From Pseudomonas entomophila (GTDB lineage Bacteria > Pseudomonadota > Gammaproteobacteria > Pseudomonadales > Pseudomonadaceae), in the NCBI RefSeq assembly GCF_013523125.1, contig NZ_JAAMQJ010000025.1:1-64000 (forward strand): a DNA stretch of 64,000 nucleotides. Reading direction: 5' to 3'. The position numbers were made by a program, and so were the translations under genes. The notes beneath the pieces were generated by a model that did not search any database, was not told the origin of the DNA, and was given only the letters and a program-made list of their open reading frames with translations. Shown one piece after another: positions 51,409-61,215 of this stretch (positions are counted from its first letter, which is position 1; each line of letters begins with the position of its first letter).

Positions 51409-53154
51409 TCAGGTGATCGAACGGCTGTGCGGGAACAGCAGGTCAATGAAACGTTCGGCCGTGGGCTGCGGCTCATGGTTGGCCAGGCCCGCGCGTTCGT
51501 TGGCCTCGATGAACACGTACTCGGGCTGGTCGGCGGCGCCTACCATCAGGTCCAGGCCGACCACCGGAATGTCCAGGGCGCGCGCGGCGCGGATGGCCGC
51601 TTCGGCCAGTACCGGATGCAGCCGCTCGGTGACATCCTCCAGAGTGCCGCCTGTGTGCAGGTTGGCGGTGCGACGCACGTTCAGGCGCTGGCCGTTGGCC
51701 AGGATGTGGTCATAGTCCAGACCAGCGTCACGCAGGGTGCGCTCGGTTTCCTCGTCCATCGGGATGCGGCTTTCACCCCCGGTGGCTGCCTGGCGACGTC
51801 GGCTCTGCGCCTCGATCAGGGCCTTGATGGTGTGGGTGCCGTCGCCGATCACCTGGGCCGGGTGCCGCACGGCGGCGGCCACGACCTCGTGACCGATGAC
51901 CACGATGCGCAGGTCCAGGCCGGGGTGATAGCTTTCCAGCAGCACACGGCTGTCGAAGCGCCGGGCCTGTTCGATGGCCTGGGTCAGTTCGTCCACGCGG
52001 GTGATGTTCACGGCCACGCCTTGGCCCTGCTCGCCATCGACCGGCTTGACCACGATTGCGCCATGGGTCTCCAGGAACGCCAGGTCTTCCTCGGGATCGC
52101 CCGCCAGCTGCTGTGCGGGGACCTGCAGGCCGACCCCGTGCAGGGCCTGGCGAGTCAGTCGCTTGTCCTGGCACAGGGTCATGCTCACCGCGCTGGTCAG
52201 GTCGCTCAACGACTCGCGGCAGCGCACCCGGCGCCCGCCCAGGCTCAGGGTGAACAGGCCTGCCGCCGCATCGTCCACCTGCACCTCGATGCCGCGGCGG
52301 AAGGCCTCGTCGACGATGATGCGGGCGTAAGGGTTGAGCTTGGCCTCCGGGCCGGGGCCGAGGAACAGCGTCTGGTTGATGCCGTTCTTGCGCTTGACCG
52401 CGAAGGTCGGCAGGTTGCGAAAGCCCAGCTTGGTGTACAGGCGCTTGGCCTGACGGTTGTCGTGCAGCACCGACAGGTCCAGGTAGGCCAGGCCACGGCT
52501 CATGAAGTGCTCGATCAGGTGGCGCACCAGCACTTCGCCCACGCCGGGCCGCGTGCAGTGGGGGTCCACCGCCAGGCACCAGAGGCTGCACCCATGCTCG
52601 GGGTCGTCGAAGGCCTTGCTGTGGTTCAGGCCCATGACGCTGCCGATGATCGCCTGGGTGTCTTCGTCCTCGGCCAGCCAGTACACCGGACCGCCCTGGT
52701 GACGAGGCGTCAGGCGCTCGGGGTCGATCGGCAGCATGCCGCGGGCCTGGTACAGGGTATTGATCGCCTGCCAGTCGCTGTCGGCCTGGGCACGGCGGAT
52801 ACGGAAGCCGCGAAACACGCGCTGGGCCGGTCGGTAGTCGGTGAACCACAAGCGCAGGGTGTCGGAAGGATCGAGGAACAGTTGCTGGGGTGAATAGGCC
52901 AACACCTGCTGGGGCGCGGCGACGTACAGCGCAATGTCGCGCTCGCCAGGCTGCTCGTCGAGCAGCGCCTTGGCCAGGTTGGCCGGGTCCGGGTAAGTAT
53001 GGCCGATGAGCAGCCGTCCCCAGCCACAGTGCACGGCGCGCGGATGATGGTGCGGCTCGCTGCCATCCTCGGCCAGACGCGCCTGCAGGCGCTCGTAGGA
53101 CGGGGTCTGGCCGCGAAGCAACCGCTGGCCGTAGGACGTTTCATGGGGTTTCAT
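51409..53154 (-). CDS. ngg: N-acetylglutaminylglutamine synthetase
   Basis: The 581-residue protein joins an N-terminal GNAT acetyltransferase domain to a C-terminal ATP-grasp domain. The first includes GFRIRRAQADSDWQAINTLY and LAVDPHCTRPGVGEVLVRHL. The second includes GAIVVKPVDGEQGQGVAVNI and PVVGLDLMVGAADQPEYVFI. It forms N-acetylglutaminylglutamine from glutamine, acetyl-CoA and ATP. It is placed between amidotransferase and peptidase genes, 3 bases after the former. Confidence 0.93.
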   Translation of the reverse strand: MKPHETSYGQRLLRGQTPSYERLQARLAEDGSEPHHHPRAVHCGWGRLLIGHTYPDPANLAKALLDEQPGERDIALYVAAPQQVLAYSPQQLFLDPSDTLRLWFTDYRPAQRVFRGFRIRRAQADSDWQAINTLYQARGMLPIDPERLTPRHQGGPVYWLAEDEDTQAIIGSVMGLNHSKAFDDPEHGCSLWCLAVDPHCTRPGVGEVLVRHLIEHFMSRGLAYLDLSVLHDNRQAKRLYTKLGFRNLPTFAVKRKNGINQTLFLGPGPEAKLNPYARIIVDEAFRRGIEVQVDDAAAGLFTLSLGGRRVRCRESLSDLTSAVSMTLCQDKRLTRQALHGVGLQVPAQQLAGDPEEDLAFLETHGAIVVKPVDGEQGQGVAVNITRVDELTQAIEQARRFDSRVLLESYHPGLDLRIVVIGHEVVAAAVRHPAQVIGDGTHTIKALIEAQSRRRQAATGGESRIPMDEETERTLRDAGLDYDHILANGQRLNVRRTANLHTGGTLEDVTERLHPVLAEAAIRAARALDIPVVGLDLMVGAADQPEYVFIEANERAGLANHEPQPTAERFIDLLFPHSRSIT

Positions 53155-53157
53155 CGG

Positions 53158-54945
53158 TCAGAGTCCTTGCTCGCTGAGCCACAGGTTCAGCGCCGCCAGT
53201 TGCCAGAGCTTGGAGCCGCGCAATGGGGTCAATTGACCGTGGGGGTTGCTCAACAAGGTATCGAGCATGGCCGGATCGAACAGGCCACGGTCTTGGCTCG
53301 GGTCGGTCAGCAGGTCGCGGACCCAGCCCAGCGTGGCACCTTCGAGGTGCTTGAGGCCGGGGACCGGGAAGTAGCCTTTCTTGCGGTCGATGACCTCGTG
53401 GGGGATCACGCGGCGCGCGGCTTCCTTGAGCACCTGTTTGCCGCCATCGGGCAGTTTGAAGCGTGCTGGAATCCGTGCCGACAGTTCGGCCAGGCGGTAG
53501 TCGAGGAACGGCGTACGCGCTTCCAGGCCCCAGGCCATGGTCATGTTGTCCACCCGCTTGACCGGGTCGTCCACCAGCATCACCGTGCTGTCCAGGCGCA
53601 GGGCCTTGTCCACGGCGGCCTCGGCCCCGGGCTTGGCAAAGTGCTCGCGGACGAACTCGCCCGCGGCGTCGTAGTCGAGTGCCCAGGGCGCCTTGACCGT
53701 CTGCCGGTACTCGTCATAGCTGCGGTCGAAGAACGCCGCACGGTAGGCCGCATACGGATCGGCGGCACCGTCCACCTGTGGGTACCAGTGGTAGCCGGCG
53801 AACAGTTCGTCGGCGCCTTGGCCGCTCTGCACGCCCTTGCAGTGCTTGGCCACTTCGCGCGAGAGCAGGTAGAAGGCGATGCAGTCATGGCTGACCATCG
53901 GTTCGCTCATGGCGCGGAAGGCAGCGGGCAACTGGTCGATGATCTCGTGCTCGGCGATGCGCAATTGGTGATGCCGCGTACCGTAATGACGGGCGATCAG
54001 GTCCGAGTACTGGAACTCGTCGCCACGCTCGCCACCCGCATCTTCGAAGCCGATGGAGAAGGTCGACAGGTCGTCCACGCCGACCTCGCGCAGCAGGCCG
54101 ACCAGCAGGCTGGAGTCGACGCCGCCGGACAGCAGCACGCCGACGTCGATCGCTGCGCGTTGGCGGATGGCCACGGCGTCGCGGGTCGCGTCGAGCACGC
54201 GGTCGGTCCAGTCGTTCAGGGTCAGGTGCTGTTCATCGGCGTTGGGGCCGTACTGCAGCGACCACCAGGTCTTCTGCTCGACTTGGCCATGGGCGTCGAT
54301 GCGCATCCAGGTGGCCGGCTCAAGCTTCTGCACGTTGGCCAGCAGCGTGCGCGGTGCCGGTACCACGGCATGGAAGTTCAGGTAGTGGTTCAGTGCCACC
54401 GGGTCGAGCATCGGGTCGATGTCGCCGCCCTTGAGCAGCGCCGGCAGGCTGGAGGCGAAGCGCAGGCGCTCGCCGTTGCGCGACAGGTACAGCGGCTTGA
54501 CGCCCAGGCGGTCGCGGGCCAGGAACAGGCGCTGGGTATCGCGCTCCCAGACGGCGAAGGCGAACATGCCATTGAGCTTGGGCAGCAGCGCCTCGCCCCA
54601 GGCATGATAGCCCTTGAGCAGGACTTCGGTGTCGCCATCGGAGTGGAAGGCGTAGCCCAGGGCCTGCAGCTCTTCGCGCAGTTCGGGGAAGTTGTAGATG
54701 GCGCCATTGAACGCCAGTGCCAGACCCAGGTTGCCGTCGGTCATCGGCTGCGCCGACCCGTCGGACAGGTCCATGATCTTCAGGCGTCGATGGCCGAGCG
54801 CGACCGGCCCTTGGCTATGGAACCCCCAGGCATCCGGCCCGCGTGGCGCCAGGTGATGGGTGATCCGCTCCACGGCGGCGAGGTCCGCCGGACGTGGGGC
54901 TTGATTGAAAGGGGTGAAGCGCAACTCGCCAGCTAATCCGCACAT
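53158..54945 (-). CDS. asnO: N-acetylglutaminylglutamine amidotransferase
   Basis: The 595-residue asparagine-synthetase-like protein has the class II glutaminase start MCGLAGE with nucleophile Cys 2. A synthetase domain follows, with the ATP loop VLLSGGVDSSLLVGLLREVG. It amidates the C-terminus of N-acetylglutaminylglutamine to give NAGGN, a compatible solute made at high osmolarity. It is the first gene of the operon; the 160-base region upstream is the expected site of an osmotic promoter. Confidence 0.93.
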   Translation of the reverse strand: MCGLAGELRFTPFNQAPRPADLAAVERITHHLAPRGPDAWGFHSQGPVALGHRRLKIMDLSDGSAQPMTDGNLGLALAFNGAIYNFPELREELQALGYAFHSDGDTEVLLKGYHAWGEALLPKLNGMFAFAVWERDTQRLFLARDRLGVKPLYLSRNGERLRFASSLPALLKGGDIDPMLDPVALNHYLNFHAVVPAPRTLLANVQKLEPATWMRIDAHGQVEQKTWWSLQYGPNADEQHLTLNDWTDRVLDATRDAVAIRQRAAIDVGVLLSGGVDSSLLVGLLREVGVDDLSTFSIGFEDAGGERGDEFQYSDLIARHYGTRHHQLRIAEHEIIDQLPAAFRAMSEPMVSHDCIAFYLLSREVAKHCKGVQSGQGADELFAGYHWYPQVDGAADPYAAYRAAFFDRSYDEYRQTVKAPWALDYDAAGEFVREHFAKPGAEAAVDKALRLDSTVMLVDDPVKRVDNMTMAWGLEARTPFLDYRLAELSARIPARFKLPDGGKQVLKEAARRVIPHEVIDRKKGYFPVPGLKHLEGATLGWVRDLLTDPSQDRGLFDPAMLDTLLSNPHGQLTPLRGSKLWQLAALNLWLSEQGL

Positions 54946-55108
54946 AAGTCCTTACCGGTTTTTCCGTTGGGGAAGGTGCTCCAACATGGAGCACTCAGGT
55001 AGTGACCCGATGCGGACGTCAAGAGTTTTAGAGCTTTTGGTTATATAGGGCTAGAAGACCGCTTGCAGGTGCGTGTCGATGCGCTGCAAAAGCGCCGCAC
55101 AGCAGAGG

Positions 55109-55468
55109 TCAGCGACGGGTTTTCTGGCGAAGGATATAGAGTGTGACACCGATCGCACTGGCCAACAGGAATACCCGCGCCCATGGCACGGGTACCAGGT
55201 AACAGGACAGGCCGATGCTTGCCCACATCACGCCGATGGCCCAAGCCTTGCCCTTGAGTGGAATGCCCTCACCGTCCAGGTAGCCGCGAATCCAGGGCCC
55301 CAGGCGGGGATGTTCGATCAGCCAGGCGTGAAAGCGCGGCGAGCTGCGGACAAAGCAGGCAGCAGCCAGAAGCAGGAACGGGGTGGTCGGCAGCAGCGGC
55401 AGGAAGATGCCGATCACCCCCAGCGCGACGCTGAGCCAGCCCAGGGCCAGCAGCAGGTAGCGCGTCAC
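55109..55468 (-). CDS. ybaN: YbaN family (DUF454) membrane protein
   Basis: The 119-residue protein has two pairs of hydrophobic segments and the family motif LPLLPTTPFLLLAAACFVRSSPRF. The function is unknown. It starts at GTG 55468, only 3 bases after the stop of the UPF0149 gene, so it is probably translationally coupled. Confidence 0.9.
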   Translation of the reverse strand: MTRYLLLALGWLSVALGVIGIFLPLLPTTPFLLLAAACFVRSSPRFHAWLIEHPRLGPWIRGYLDGEGIPLKGKAWAIGVMWASIGLSCYLVPVPWARVFLLASAIGVTLYILRQKTRR

Positions 55469-55471
55469 GGA

Positions 55472-56059
55472 TCAGTGGTGGCGGGGCTTGAGCAGCGCAG
55501 GCTTCTCGTCCGGCGCTTGCAGCAGCAGGAACAGCGCGGTCAGCGCTTCAGGGATCTGCACGATCATGTCGTCCTGCAGGCTCGGCGTGCGGGCGATGTC
55601 CTCGAACTCCGGCTGCTCGTCGAACAGGCCCGAGCCGACCATGATCGGCAGCAGCATCTCGCTGACTTCTTCCTCGGCGTTCTCGAACCAGGCTTCCTCG
55701 CGCAGGAACACGCCTTCCATGAAGCCGATGCACCAGCCGCGCAGGTCGGAATCGTCCGGCTCGTCGCCCAGGTCCAGGTCGCACGGCAACTCGAATTCCT
55801 CGTCGCTGGCCAGCTGGCGCGCGATGTGGCCCTTGAGCGACGCCAGGGTGGTTTCGATCTCGGTGCGCTGCGCTTCGCTGGTGTAGCGCGGCTGTTCGGC
55901 GAACAGCGCATCGATCCATTCACGTTCCGGCACGTCTTCGGCACAGATCGACAGCGCGGTCAGGTAGCCGTGGGCGGCGACGTAGTCCAGCGCTTCTTCG
56001 TGCAGCTCGTCGGCGTCGAGGAAGGCTTGCAGGCGGGTCAGTTGCTCGGCGAAGGACAT
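55472..56059 (-). CDS. YecA/YgfB family (UPF0149) protein
   Basis: The 195-residue all-helical protein matches UPF0149: [20 protein letters not shown], then [20 protein letters not shown] and [20 protein letters not shown]. There is no C-terminal SEC-C zinc motif, unlike longer YecA proteins. The ATG at 56059 begins MSFAEQL; the frame extends 21 residues upstream without support. It is divergent from recQ. Confidence 0.88.
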   Translation of the reverse strand: MSFAEQLTRLQAFLDADELHEEALDYVAAHGYLTALSICAEDVPEREWIDALFAEQPRYTSEAQRTEIETTLASLKGHIARQLASDEEFELPCDLDLGDEPDDSDLRGWCIGFMEGVFLREEAWFENAEEEVSEMLLPIMVGSGLFDEQPEFEDIARTPSLQDDMIVQIPEALTALFLLLQAPDEKPALLKPRHH

Positions 56060-56301
56060 TACAGGGCTACCTTGGGAATAAACGATACCGAATTCTAGCA
56101 CCTTGCAGTCGCTGCGGGGCAAAGGGAACGCCTGTCAGCGAAACGCCTGTCGGAAGCTGCGCTGGGGTATACTCGGCGGTTTTCCACCGACGTGGGCGTC
56201 TTGCCCGCGCGGCAAAAGCCGCTTACGCATTCGTGGGTGTGCCAGGCCGGTTTTTCCGTCAGCCTGTGCCCCGCAGGATCAGGCGATTCGTGGAGTTTCC
56301 A

Positions 56302-58440
56302 ATGCTCGAACAGGCTCAGCGCGTCCTCAAGGACGTCTTCGGCTACGACAGTTTCCGCGGTCGGCAGGCCGCGATCATCGAATGCGTGGCCAATGGCGGC
56401 GACGCCCTGGTGCTGATGCCCACCGGGGGCGGCAAGTCCCTGTGCTTCCAGGTGCCTGGCCTGCTGCGACCGGGGCTGACGGTGGTGGTCTCGCCTTTGA
56501 TCGCCTTGATGGACGATCAGGTCGCCACCCTGAATGAATTGGGCGTCGCTGCGGCCGCGCTCAACTCTACCCTGAGCACCGACCAGCAGCGTGAACTGGC
56601 CGCACGCCTGCGTCGCGGGGAAATCAAGATGCTGTACCTGGCGCCGGAGCGTCTGGTGCAGCCGCGCATGCTGGACTTCCTGAATTCCCTGCACATTTCG
56701 CTGTTCGCCATCGACGAAGCGCACTGCGTGTCGCAGTGGGGCCACGATTTCCGTCCCGAATACCTCCAGCTCGGGCAACTGGCCGAGCTGTTCCCGAACG
56801 TGCCGCGCATCGCCCTGACCGCGACCGCCGACATGCGTACCCGCGAAGAGATCGTCCAGCGCCTGCACCTGCAAGGCGCCGAGCGGTTCCTGTCGAGCTT
56901 CGACCGGCCGAACATCTTCTACCGCATCGTGCCCAAGGAGCAGCCCCGCAAGCAGCTGCTGGCGTTCCTCGGCGAGCGCCGTGGCAACGCGGGCATCGTC
57001 TATTGCCTGTCGCGCAAGAAGGTCGACGAAACGGCAGCGTTCCTCTGCGACCAGGGGTTCCCGGCGCTGCCGTACCACGCCGGGCTCGCCGCCGAGACGC
57101 GATCGGCCAACCAGCACCGCTTCCTCAACGAGGAAGGTCTGATCATGGTCGCCACCATCGCCTTCGGCATGGGTATCGACAAGCCCAACGTGCGCTTCGT
57201 CGCCCACCTGGACCTGCCCAAGTCCCTGGAAGCCTACTATCAGGAGACCGGGCGTGCCGGGCGTGACGGCCTGCCTGCAGATGCCTGGATGGCCTACGGC
57301 CTGCAAGACATGGTCATGCTCAAGCAGATGCTGCAGAACTCCGAAGGCGACGAACGCCACAAGCGCATCGAGCAGCACAAGCTCGACGCCATGCTCGCCC
57401 TGTGCGAAGAGAGCGGCTGTCGGCGTCAGGCGCTCTTGGCCTACTTCGACGAGCGGCTCGAGCAGCCGTGCGGGCATTGCGACAACTGTGTCGATCCGGT
57501 GCAGACCTGGGATGCCACCGAGCCGGCGCGTCAGGCGCTGTCGGCGATCTACCGCACCGGGCAGCGCTATGGGGTCGGGCATCTGATCGACGTGTTGCTG
57601 GGCAAGAGCACCGAGAAGGTACGCAACTTCGGCCATGAGAAGCTGGCCGTGTTCGGGGTGGGCAAGGGCACCAGCGAGCACGAGTGGCGTTCGCTGTTTC
57701 GCCAATTGGTCGCGCGTGGCCTGGTGGACATCGACATCGAGGGCTACGGCGGTCTGCGCCTGTCGGACAGCTGCCGGCCCTTGCTGCGCGGCGAGGTGGC
57801 GCTCCAGCTGCGTCGCGACCTCAAGCCGCAGACCGTGCCCAAGAGCGGCGGCGGCAGCCCGGCCAGCCAACTGGTGCGGGGCGAGGAGCGCGAACAGTGG
57901 GAGGCGCTACGCAGCCTGCGGCGCAAGCTGGCCGAGGAGCACAGCGTGCCGCCGTACGTCATCTTCCCGGACTCGACCTTGCTGGAGATGCTGCGCAGCC
58001 AGCCCACCAGCCTGGCCGAGATGGGCCGGGTCAGTGGGGTCGGAGCGCGCAAGCTGGAGCGCTATGGCCAGGCGTTTCTCGAGGTGCTCAACGGTGCGGG
58101 CGGCCGCGACGATGCGCCCAAGGTGGTCCTCGACCTGCGCCATGAGCTGGTCAGCCTGGCCCGCGCCGGCATGACGCCGTTGCAGATCGCCGGCCAGCTG
58201 AACTGCAGCGAGAAGAACGTCTACAGCCTGCTGGCCGAATCGCTGGGACGCCAGGAGCTAAGCCTGGAGCAGGCGTTGGATGTGCCGGAGGCTCTGCTCA
58301 GCGAAATGCAGGATGCGTTTCTCGACGGTGAAGGCGAGCTGCCGCCCGTGTCGAGCATCGCCGTGCAGTTTGTCGGGCGCGTACCGGATGGCGTGCTGCA
58401 TTGTGTGCGGGCGGCACTGGCGGCTGAGTTTGAGCTGTAG
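56302..58440 (+). CDS. recQ: ATP-dependent DNA helicase RecQ
   Basis: The 712-residue protein has the helicase motifs [16 protein letters not shown] (Walker A), [20 protein letters not shown] (DEAH box) and [10 protein letters not shown] (motif VI). A zinc/RQC region follows (QPCGHCDNC), then an HRDC domain ([20 protein letters not shown]), and a C-terminal helix-turn-helix-like tail ([20 protein letters not shown]). It unwinds DNA 3'-5' in recombination and fork repair. The length is about 100 residues above E. coli RecQ because of the tail. GGAG precedes the ATG. Confidence 0.95.
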   Translation: MLEQAQRVLKDVFGYDSFRGRQAAIIECVANGGDALVLMPTGGGKSLCFQVPGLLRPGLTVVVSPLIALMDDQVATLNELGVAAAALNSTLSTDQQRELAARLRRGEIKMLYLAPERLVQPRMLDFLNSLHISLFAIDEAHCVSQWGHDFRPEYLQLGQLAELFPNVPRIALTATADMRTREEIVQRLHLQGAERFLSSFDRPNIFYRIVPKEQPRKQLLAFLGERRGNAGIVYCLSRKKVDETAAFLCDQGFPALPYHAGLAAETRSANQHRFLNEEGLIMVATIAFGMGIDKPNVRFVAHLDLPKSLEAYYQETGRAGRDGLPADAWMAYGLQDMVMLKQMLQNSEGDERHKRIEQHKLDAMLALCEESGCRRQALLAYFDERLEQPCGHCDNCVDPVQTWDATEPARQALSAIYRTGQRYGVGHLIDVLLGKSTEKVRNFGHEKLAVFGVGKGTSEHEWRSLFRQLVARGLVDIDIEGYGGLRLSDSCRPLLRGEVALQLRRDLKPQTVPKSGGGSPASQLVRGEEREQWEALRSLRRKLAEEHSVPPYVIFPDSTLLEMLRSQPTSLAEMGRVSGVGARKLERYGQAFLEVLNGAGGRDDAPKVVLDLRHELVSLARAGMTPLQIAGQLNCSEKNVYSLLAESLGRQELSLEQALDVPEALLSEMQDAFLDGEGELPPVSSIAVQFVGRVPDGVLHCVRAALAAEFEL

Positions 58441-58475
58441 TCGATCACCTTCACAAGAGCGGTGTCTCGGCCAGC

Positions 58476-58604
58476 GCCATCGCCGGCAAGCCGGCTCCCA
58501 CAGGGGGCGAGCCAAGCCAGGCAGGGCAGGGCACAAAGATCTAGACTGCCGCACCAATGCACAAGGTATCGCACCCCCCTGTGTGTGGGCTTGCCCGCGA
58601 TGGC
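58476..58604. repeat. Two inverted REP sequences after recQ
   Basis: GCCATCGCCGGCAAGCCGGC begins at 58476 and ends in TCCCACA. GTGTGTGGGCTTGCCCGCGA starts at 58581 in the opposite orientation. They lie in the 327-base gap between recQ and the MarR gene, which otherwise holds only the palindrome at 58736. Confidence 0.75.
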
Positions 58605-58735
58605 GGCGGTGCAGTCACCCTCGGTATCGCTAGTTGTCGAAATGATCCACCCCCGCCAGCGTGCCAAGCCACGAAACAGCAGGACGTTGCCTACATCGAA
58701 AGCCTTGCACACCGCCCAAGGCCATGGTTAGCTGC

Positions 58736-58746
58736 CTAATAATTAG
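58736..58746. promoter_or_regulatory. Palindrome upstream of the marR-like gene
   Basis: CTAATAATTAG is a perfect 11-base palindrome 21 bases before the ATG. Its size and AT-rich arms fit a MarR self-operator. Confidence 0.6.
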
Positions 58747-58767
58747 TTTCGATGACCGAGTAACCCT

Positions 58768-59205
58768 ATGCCGCTGACCAACAACCAACACCGCTTTGGT
58801 ATGCAACTGGCTCAGATGTCACGTGGCTGGCGTGCCGAGCTGGACCGTCGGTTGGCCGGGCTCAACCTGTCCCAGGCCCGTTGGCTGGTGTTGTTGCACC
58901 TGGCCCGTTTCGAGCAAGCGCCGACCCAGCGTGCGTTGGCGCAAAGCGTGGGGGTGGAAGGGCCGACCCTGGCCCGGCTGCTGGACAGCCTGGAGGCTCA
59001 GGGTCTGGTGCAGCGGCAAGCGGTCGCCGAAGATCGCCGGGCCAAGAAGATCCAGTTGTGCGCACCTGCCAAACCGTTGATCGAGCAGATCGAAACCATT
59101 GCCAATGCTCTGCGCGCGGAGCTGTTCGAGGGCGTCAGCGAGGTGGACCTGGAGGTGTGCATGCGCGTGCACGCCAAGATCCTCGACAATCTGGAGCGCT
59201 CCTGA
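58768..59205 (+). CDS. MarR-family transcriptional regulator
   Basis: The 145-residue winged-helix protein has the SlyA/MarR layout: LSQARWLVLLHLARFEQAP then TQRALAQSVGVEGPTLARLL and the wing LVQRQAVAEDRRAKKIQL. It resembles SlyA/HosA-type regulators. A palindrome immediately upstream suggests autoregulation. The ligand is unknown. Confidence 0.88.
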   Translation: MPLTNNQHRFGMQLAQMSRGWRAELDRRLAGLNLSQARWLVLLHLARFEQAPTQRALAQSVGVEGPTLARLLDSLEAQGLVQRQAVAEDRRAKKIQLCAPAKPLIEQIETIANALRAELFEGVSEVDLEVCMRVHAKILDNLERS

Positions 59206-59249
59206 CGCCTTGAGGGCGTCTTCACCGGCCGACACGAGAATCTATCACC

Positions 59250-59531
59250 ATGGACCTGCGCAAATCCGAAGTCGTCATAACCTACTGCACCCAATGCCAG
59301 TGGCTGCTACGTGCCGCCTGGCTGGCCCAGGAACTGCTGTCGACGTTCGCCGACGAACTCGGCCGCGTGACCTTGGAGCCGGCCAGTGGCGGTACCTTTC
59401 GCATCACCTGCAATGGGGTACAGGTCTGGGAGCGCAAGGCTGACGGTGGTTTTCCTGAGGCCAAGGTGCTCAAGCAGCGCGTCCGCGACCAGATCGATCC
59501 CGCGCGCGACCTGGGTCACAACGACCGCTAA
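59250..59531 (+). CDS. SelT/SelW/SelH-family (Rdx) protein
   Basis: The 93-residue protein has a thioredoxin-like fold with the redox motif CTQC (residues 13-16) in VVITYCTQCQWLLRAAWLAQ and a conserved GGTFRITCNGVQVWERK strand region. The proteins are selenoprotein W relatives with a Cys in place of Sec, presumably acting in thiol redox. It starts 44 bases after the MarR gene and may be co-transcribed. Confidence 0.87.
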   Translation: MDLRKSEVVITYCTQCQWLLRAAWLAQELLSTFADELGRVTLEPASGGTFRITCNGVQVWERKADGGFPEAKVLKQRVRDQIDPARDLGHNDR

Positions 59532-59542
59532 GCCGCTTGGTT

Positions 59543-60310
59543 TCAGTCGTACAGGGCTTTTTTCTTCCAGTTCTCGTCCTCGTCGGTCTTGAGTCCCTGG
59601 GTCAGCTGATTGTCCTCGTCTTCGGTCGGCTCCAACTGGTCCAGCGCCTGCGCATCGGCGCGTGCCAACAGTTTTTCGAGGTAGGTCAGCTGCTCCTTGT
59701 ACGCCGCCGGATCGGGCTGCTTGCGCAGGTACTGCACGCCACGCTCGAACGCCAGGCGCGCCTGGCCGGGTTCACCCTTGACCAGGCATTGCTGGCCCAG
59801 GTTGTTGAAGAACTCGATGTGCAGCAGCACCAGCACGTGCTGGATCTGCTTGACCCAGTACTTGCCTTCCTCGCGCGTGAGCACGTTCTCGTGGGTAGCG
59901 CGCACCACGTGGTGGTGCAGCACCTCGAGCAGTACCCGGATGTCCTTGGCCTTGGCTTCGGTGGCGATCGGGCTCGGCGGATTGTTCACCGGAATCTTCT
60001 CGCCGAGCGCGACGAGTTGCTCGAGTTCGGCGATGCGCGTCTTGAGCCGGACATCGCGTTTGTCCAGGGCGAGCAGGCGCTGGTCCAGGTCGAGCTCGAT
60101 ACGGGCCAGCAGCAGCTTCAGCGCAGGGCTCATGAACTGACCGGGGAACGTCTCGCTGATATCGCCACAACGACGCTGGCGTTCATTGAGGTCGATCTTC
60201 AGGCGTGCGCGGTCGAGCCGGGTGTTTTCCACCAGGTTGTTGAGATAGCCGATGACGATGAGCAGGGCGATGCCTGCCACGACCAGCAGGGTGATCAGAA
60301 ATGGTGTCAC
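59543..60310 (-). CDS. Uncharacterised membrane-anchored protein
   Basis: The 255-residue product is unrecognised. It begins at GTG 60310, preceded by AGAGG. One membrane helix (ITLLVVAGIALLIVIGYLNN) is followed by a cytoplasmic, mostly helical region. This has ERQRRCGDISETFPGQFMSP, a Leu/Arg/Asp-rich helix that may be a coiled coil (about 80-125), and a C-terminal TPR-like GQARLAFERGVQYLRKQPDP. A scaffolding role is possible. It is convergent with the Rdx gene, 11 bases away. Confidence 0.72.
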   Translation of the reverse strand: MTPFLITLLVVAGIALLIVIGYLNNLVENTRLDRARLKIDLNERQRRCGDISETFPGQFMSPALKLLLARIELDLDQRLLALDKRDVRLKTRIAELEQLVALGEKIPVNNPPSPIATEAKAKDIRVLLEVLHHHVVRATHENVLTREEGKYWVKQIQHVLVLLHIEFFNNLGQQCLVKGEPGQARLAFERGVQYLRKQPDPAAYKEQLTYLEKLLARADAQALDQLEPTEDEDNQLTQGLKTDEDENWKKKALYD

Positions 60311-60497
60311 CGGTAACGCCTCTGTCAGATTTTGCCTGCTTGGAGTGTAGTGAGTTCGCGCCGCAGCGAATAGCGTCCCTGTGAAAGAGAAGGGCGTCTT
60401 CACGACCTGGGTTACCGTTTTCAGGCCTTTGGGCGTACGACCCCAGATCGAACATCGGGTGCGAAGTGATTGATTTGAATAAATTTATACAAAGGGC

Positions 60498-60526
60498 TTG
60501 ACGCCTCTCCACGGCCTCCATAGAAT
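60498..60526 (+). promoter_or_regulatory. Sigma-70 promoter of the tRNA array
   Basis: TTGACG (60498-60503) and TAGAAT (60521-60526) are separated by exactly 17 bases and followed by GCGCGCC. This is a near-consensus promoter with a GC-rich discriminator, as expected for stringently controlled stable RNA genes. It lies about 60 bases before the first tRNA. Confidence 0.85.
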
Positions 60527-60587
60527 GCGCGCCACTTGCAGCGCAAAGCTAAACGCCACGCGATGCAGGCAGTGAATGTTGTAGCGT

Positions 60588-60663
60588 GTCCCCTTCGTCT
60601 AGTGGCCTAGGACACCGCCCTTTCACGGCGGTAACAGGGGTTCGAGTCCCCTAGGGGACGCCA
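60588..60663 (+). tRNA. tRNA-Glu (TTC)
   Basis: The 76-base cloverleaf has an acceptor stem GTCCCCT/AGGGGAC, anticodon TTC in CCCTTTCACGG, T arm AGGGGTTCGAGTCCCCT and an encoded CCA end. Confidence 0.97.
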
Positions 60664-60665
60664 TT

Positions 60666-60741
<76 letters not shown>

Positions 60742-60833
60742 GTTTCTCCGGCAGCGCCTCGCGGCGAGGCAGGAAAAGTAAATCCAGACTGAATCGTGAG
60801 GTTCATGCTCTGGTGCACTGAAAAGTGTCGTGT

Positions 60834-60909
60834 GTCCCCTTCGTCTAGTGGCCTAGGACACCGCCCTTTCACGGCGGTAACAGGGGTTCGAGTCCCCTAG
60901 GGGACGCCA
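60834..60909 (+). tRNA. tRNA-Glu (TTC), second copy
   Basis: The sequence is identical to the copy at 60588-60663, with anticodon TTC and encoded CCA. Confidence 0.97.
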
Positions 60910-60912
60910 TTT

Positions 60913-60988
<76 letters not shown>

Positions 60989-61042
60989 GTTTTTACAACT
61001 ATGGCGTTCAAGACGGTGTAGTCGGTTGTACAGTTTTTACAT

Positions 61043-61118
<76 letters not shown>

Positions 61119-61125
61119 ATCAGAA

Positions 61126-61160
61126 ACGAAGGAAGAGACGAAGGTCTCTTTCTTCGTTTT
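61126..61160 (+). terminator. Intrinsic terminator of the tRNA array
   Basis: ACGAAGGAAGAGAC (61126-61139) pairs with GTCTCTTTCTTCGT (61144-61157) over a GAAG loop with one mismatch. TTT follows. It lies 8 bases after the last tRNA. Confidence 0.88.
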
Positions 61161-61180
61161 CGCCTGTCTGAAAAACAGTT

Positions 61181-61210
61181 CCCGGCCTGGCAACGAGATG
61201 CCAGGCCGGG
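61181..61210 (-). terminator. Terminator hairpin of the minus-strand fimbrial cluster
   Basis: CCCGGCCTGGCA and TGCCAGGCCGGG form a perfect 12-base stem with a 6-base loop, 5 bases beyond the stop of the minus-strand adhesin gene. On that strand AACTGTTTTT follows, so the T-run is offset by a few bases. Confidence 0.7.
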
Positions 61211-61215
61211 TTGCT

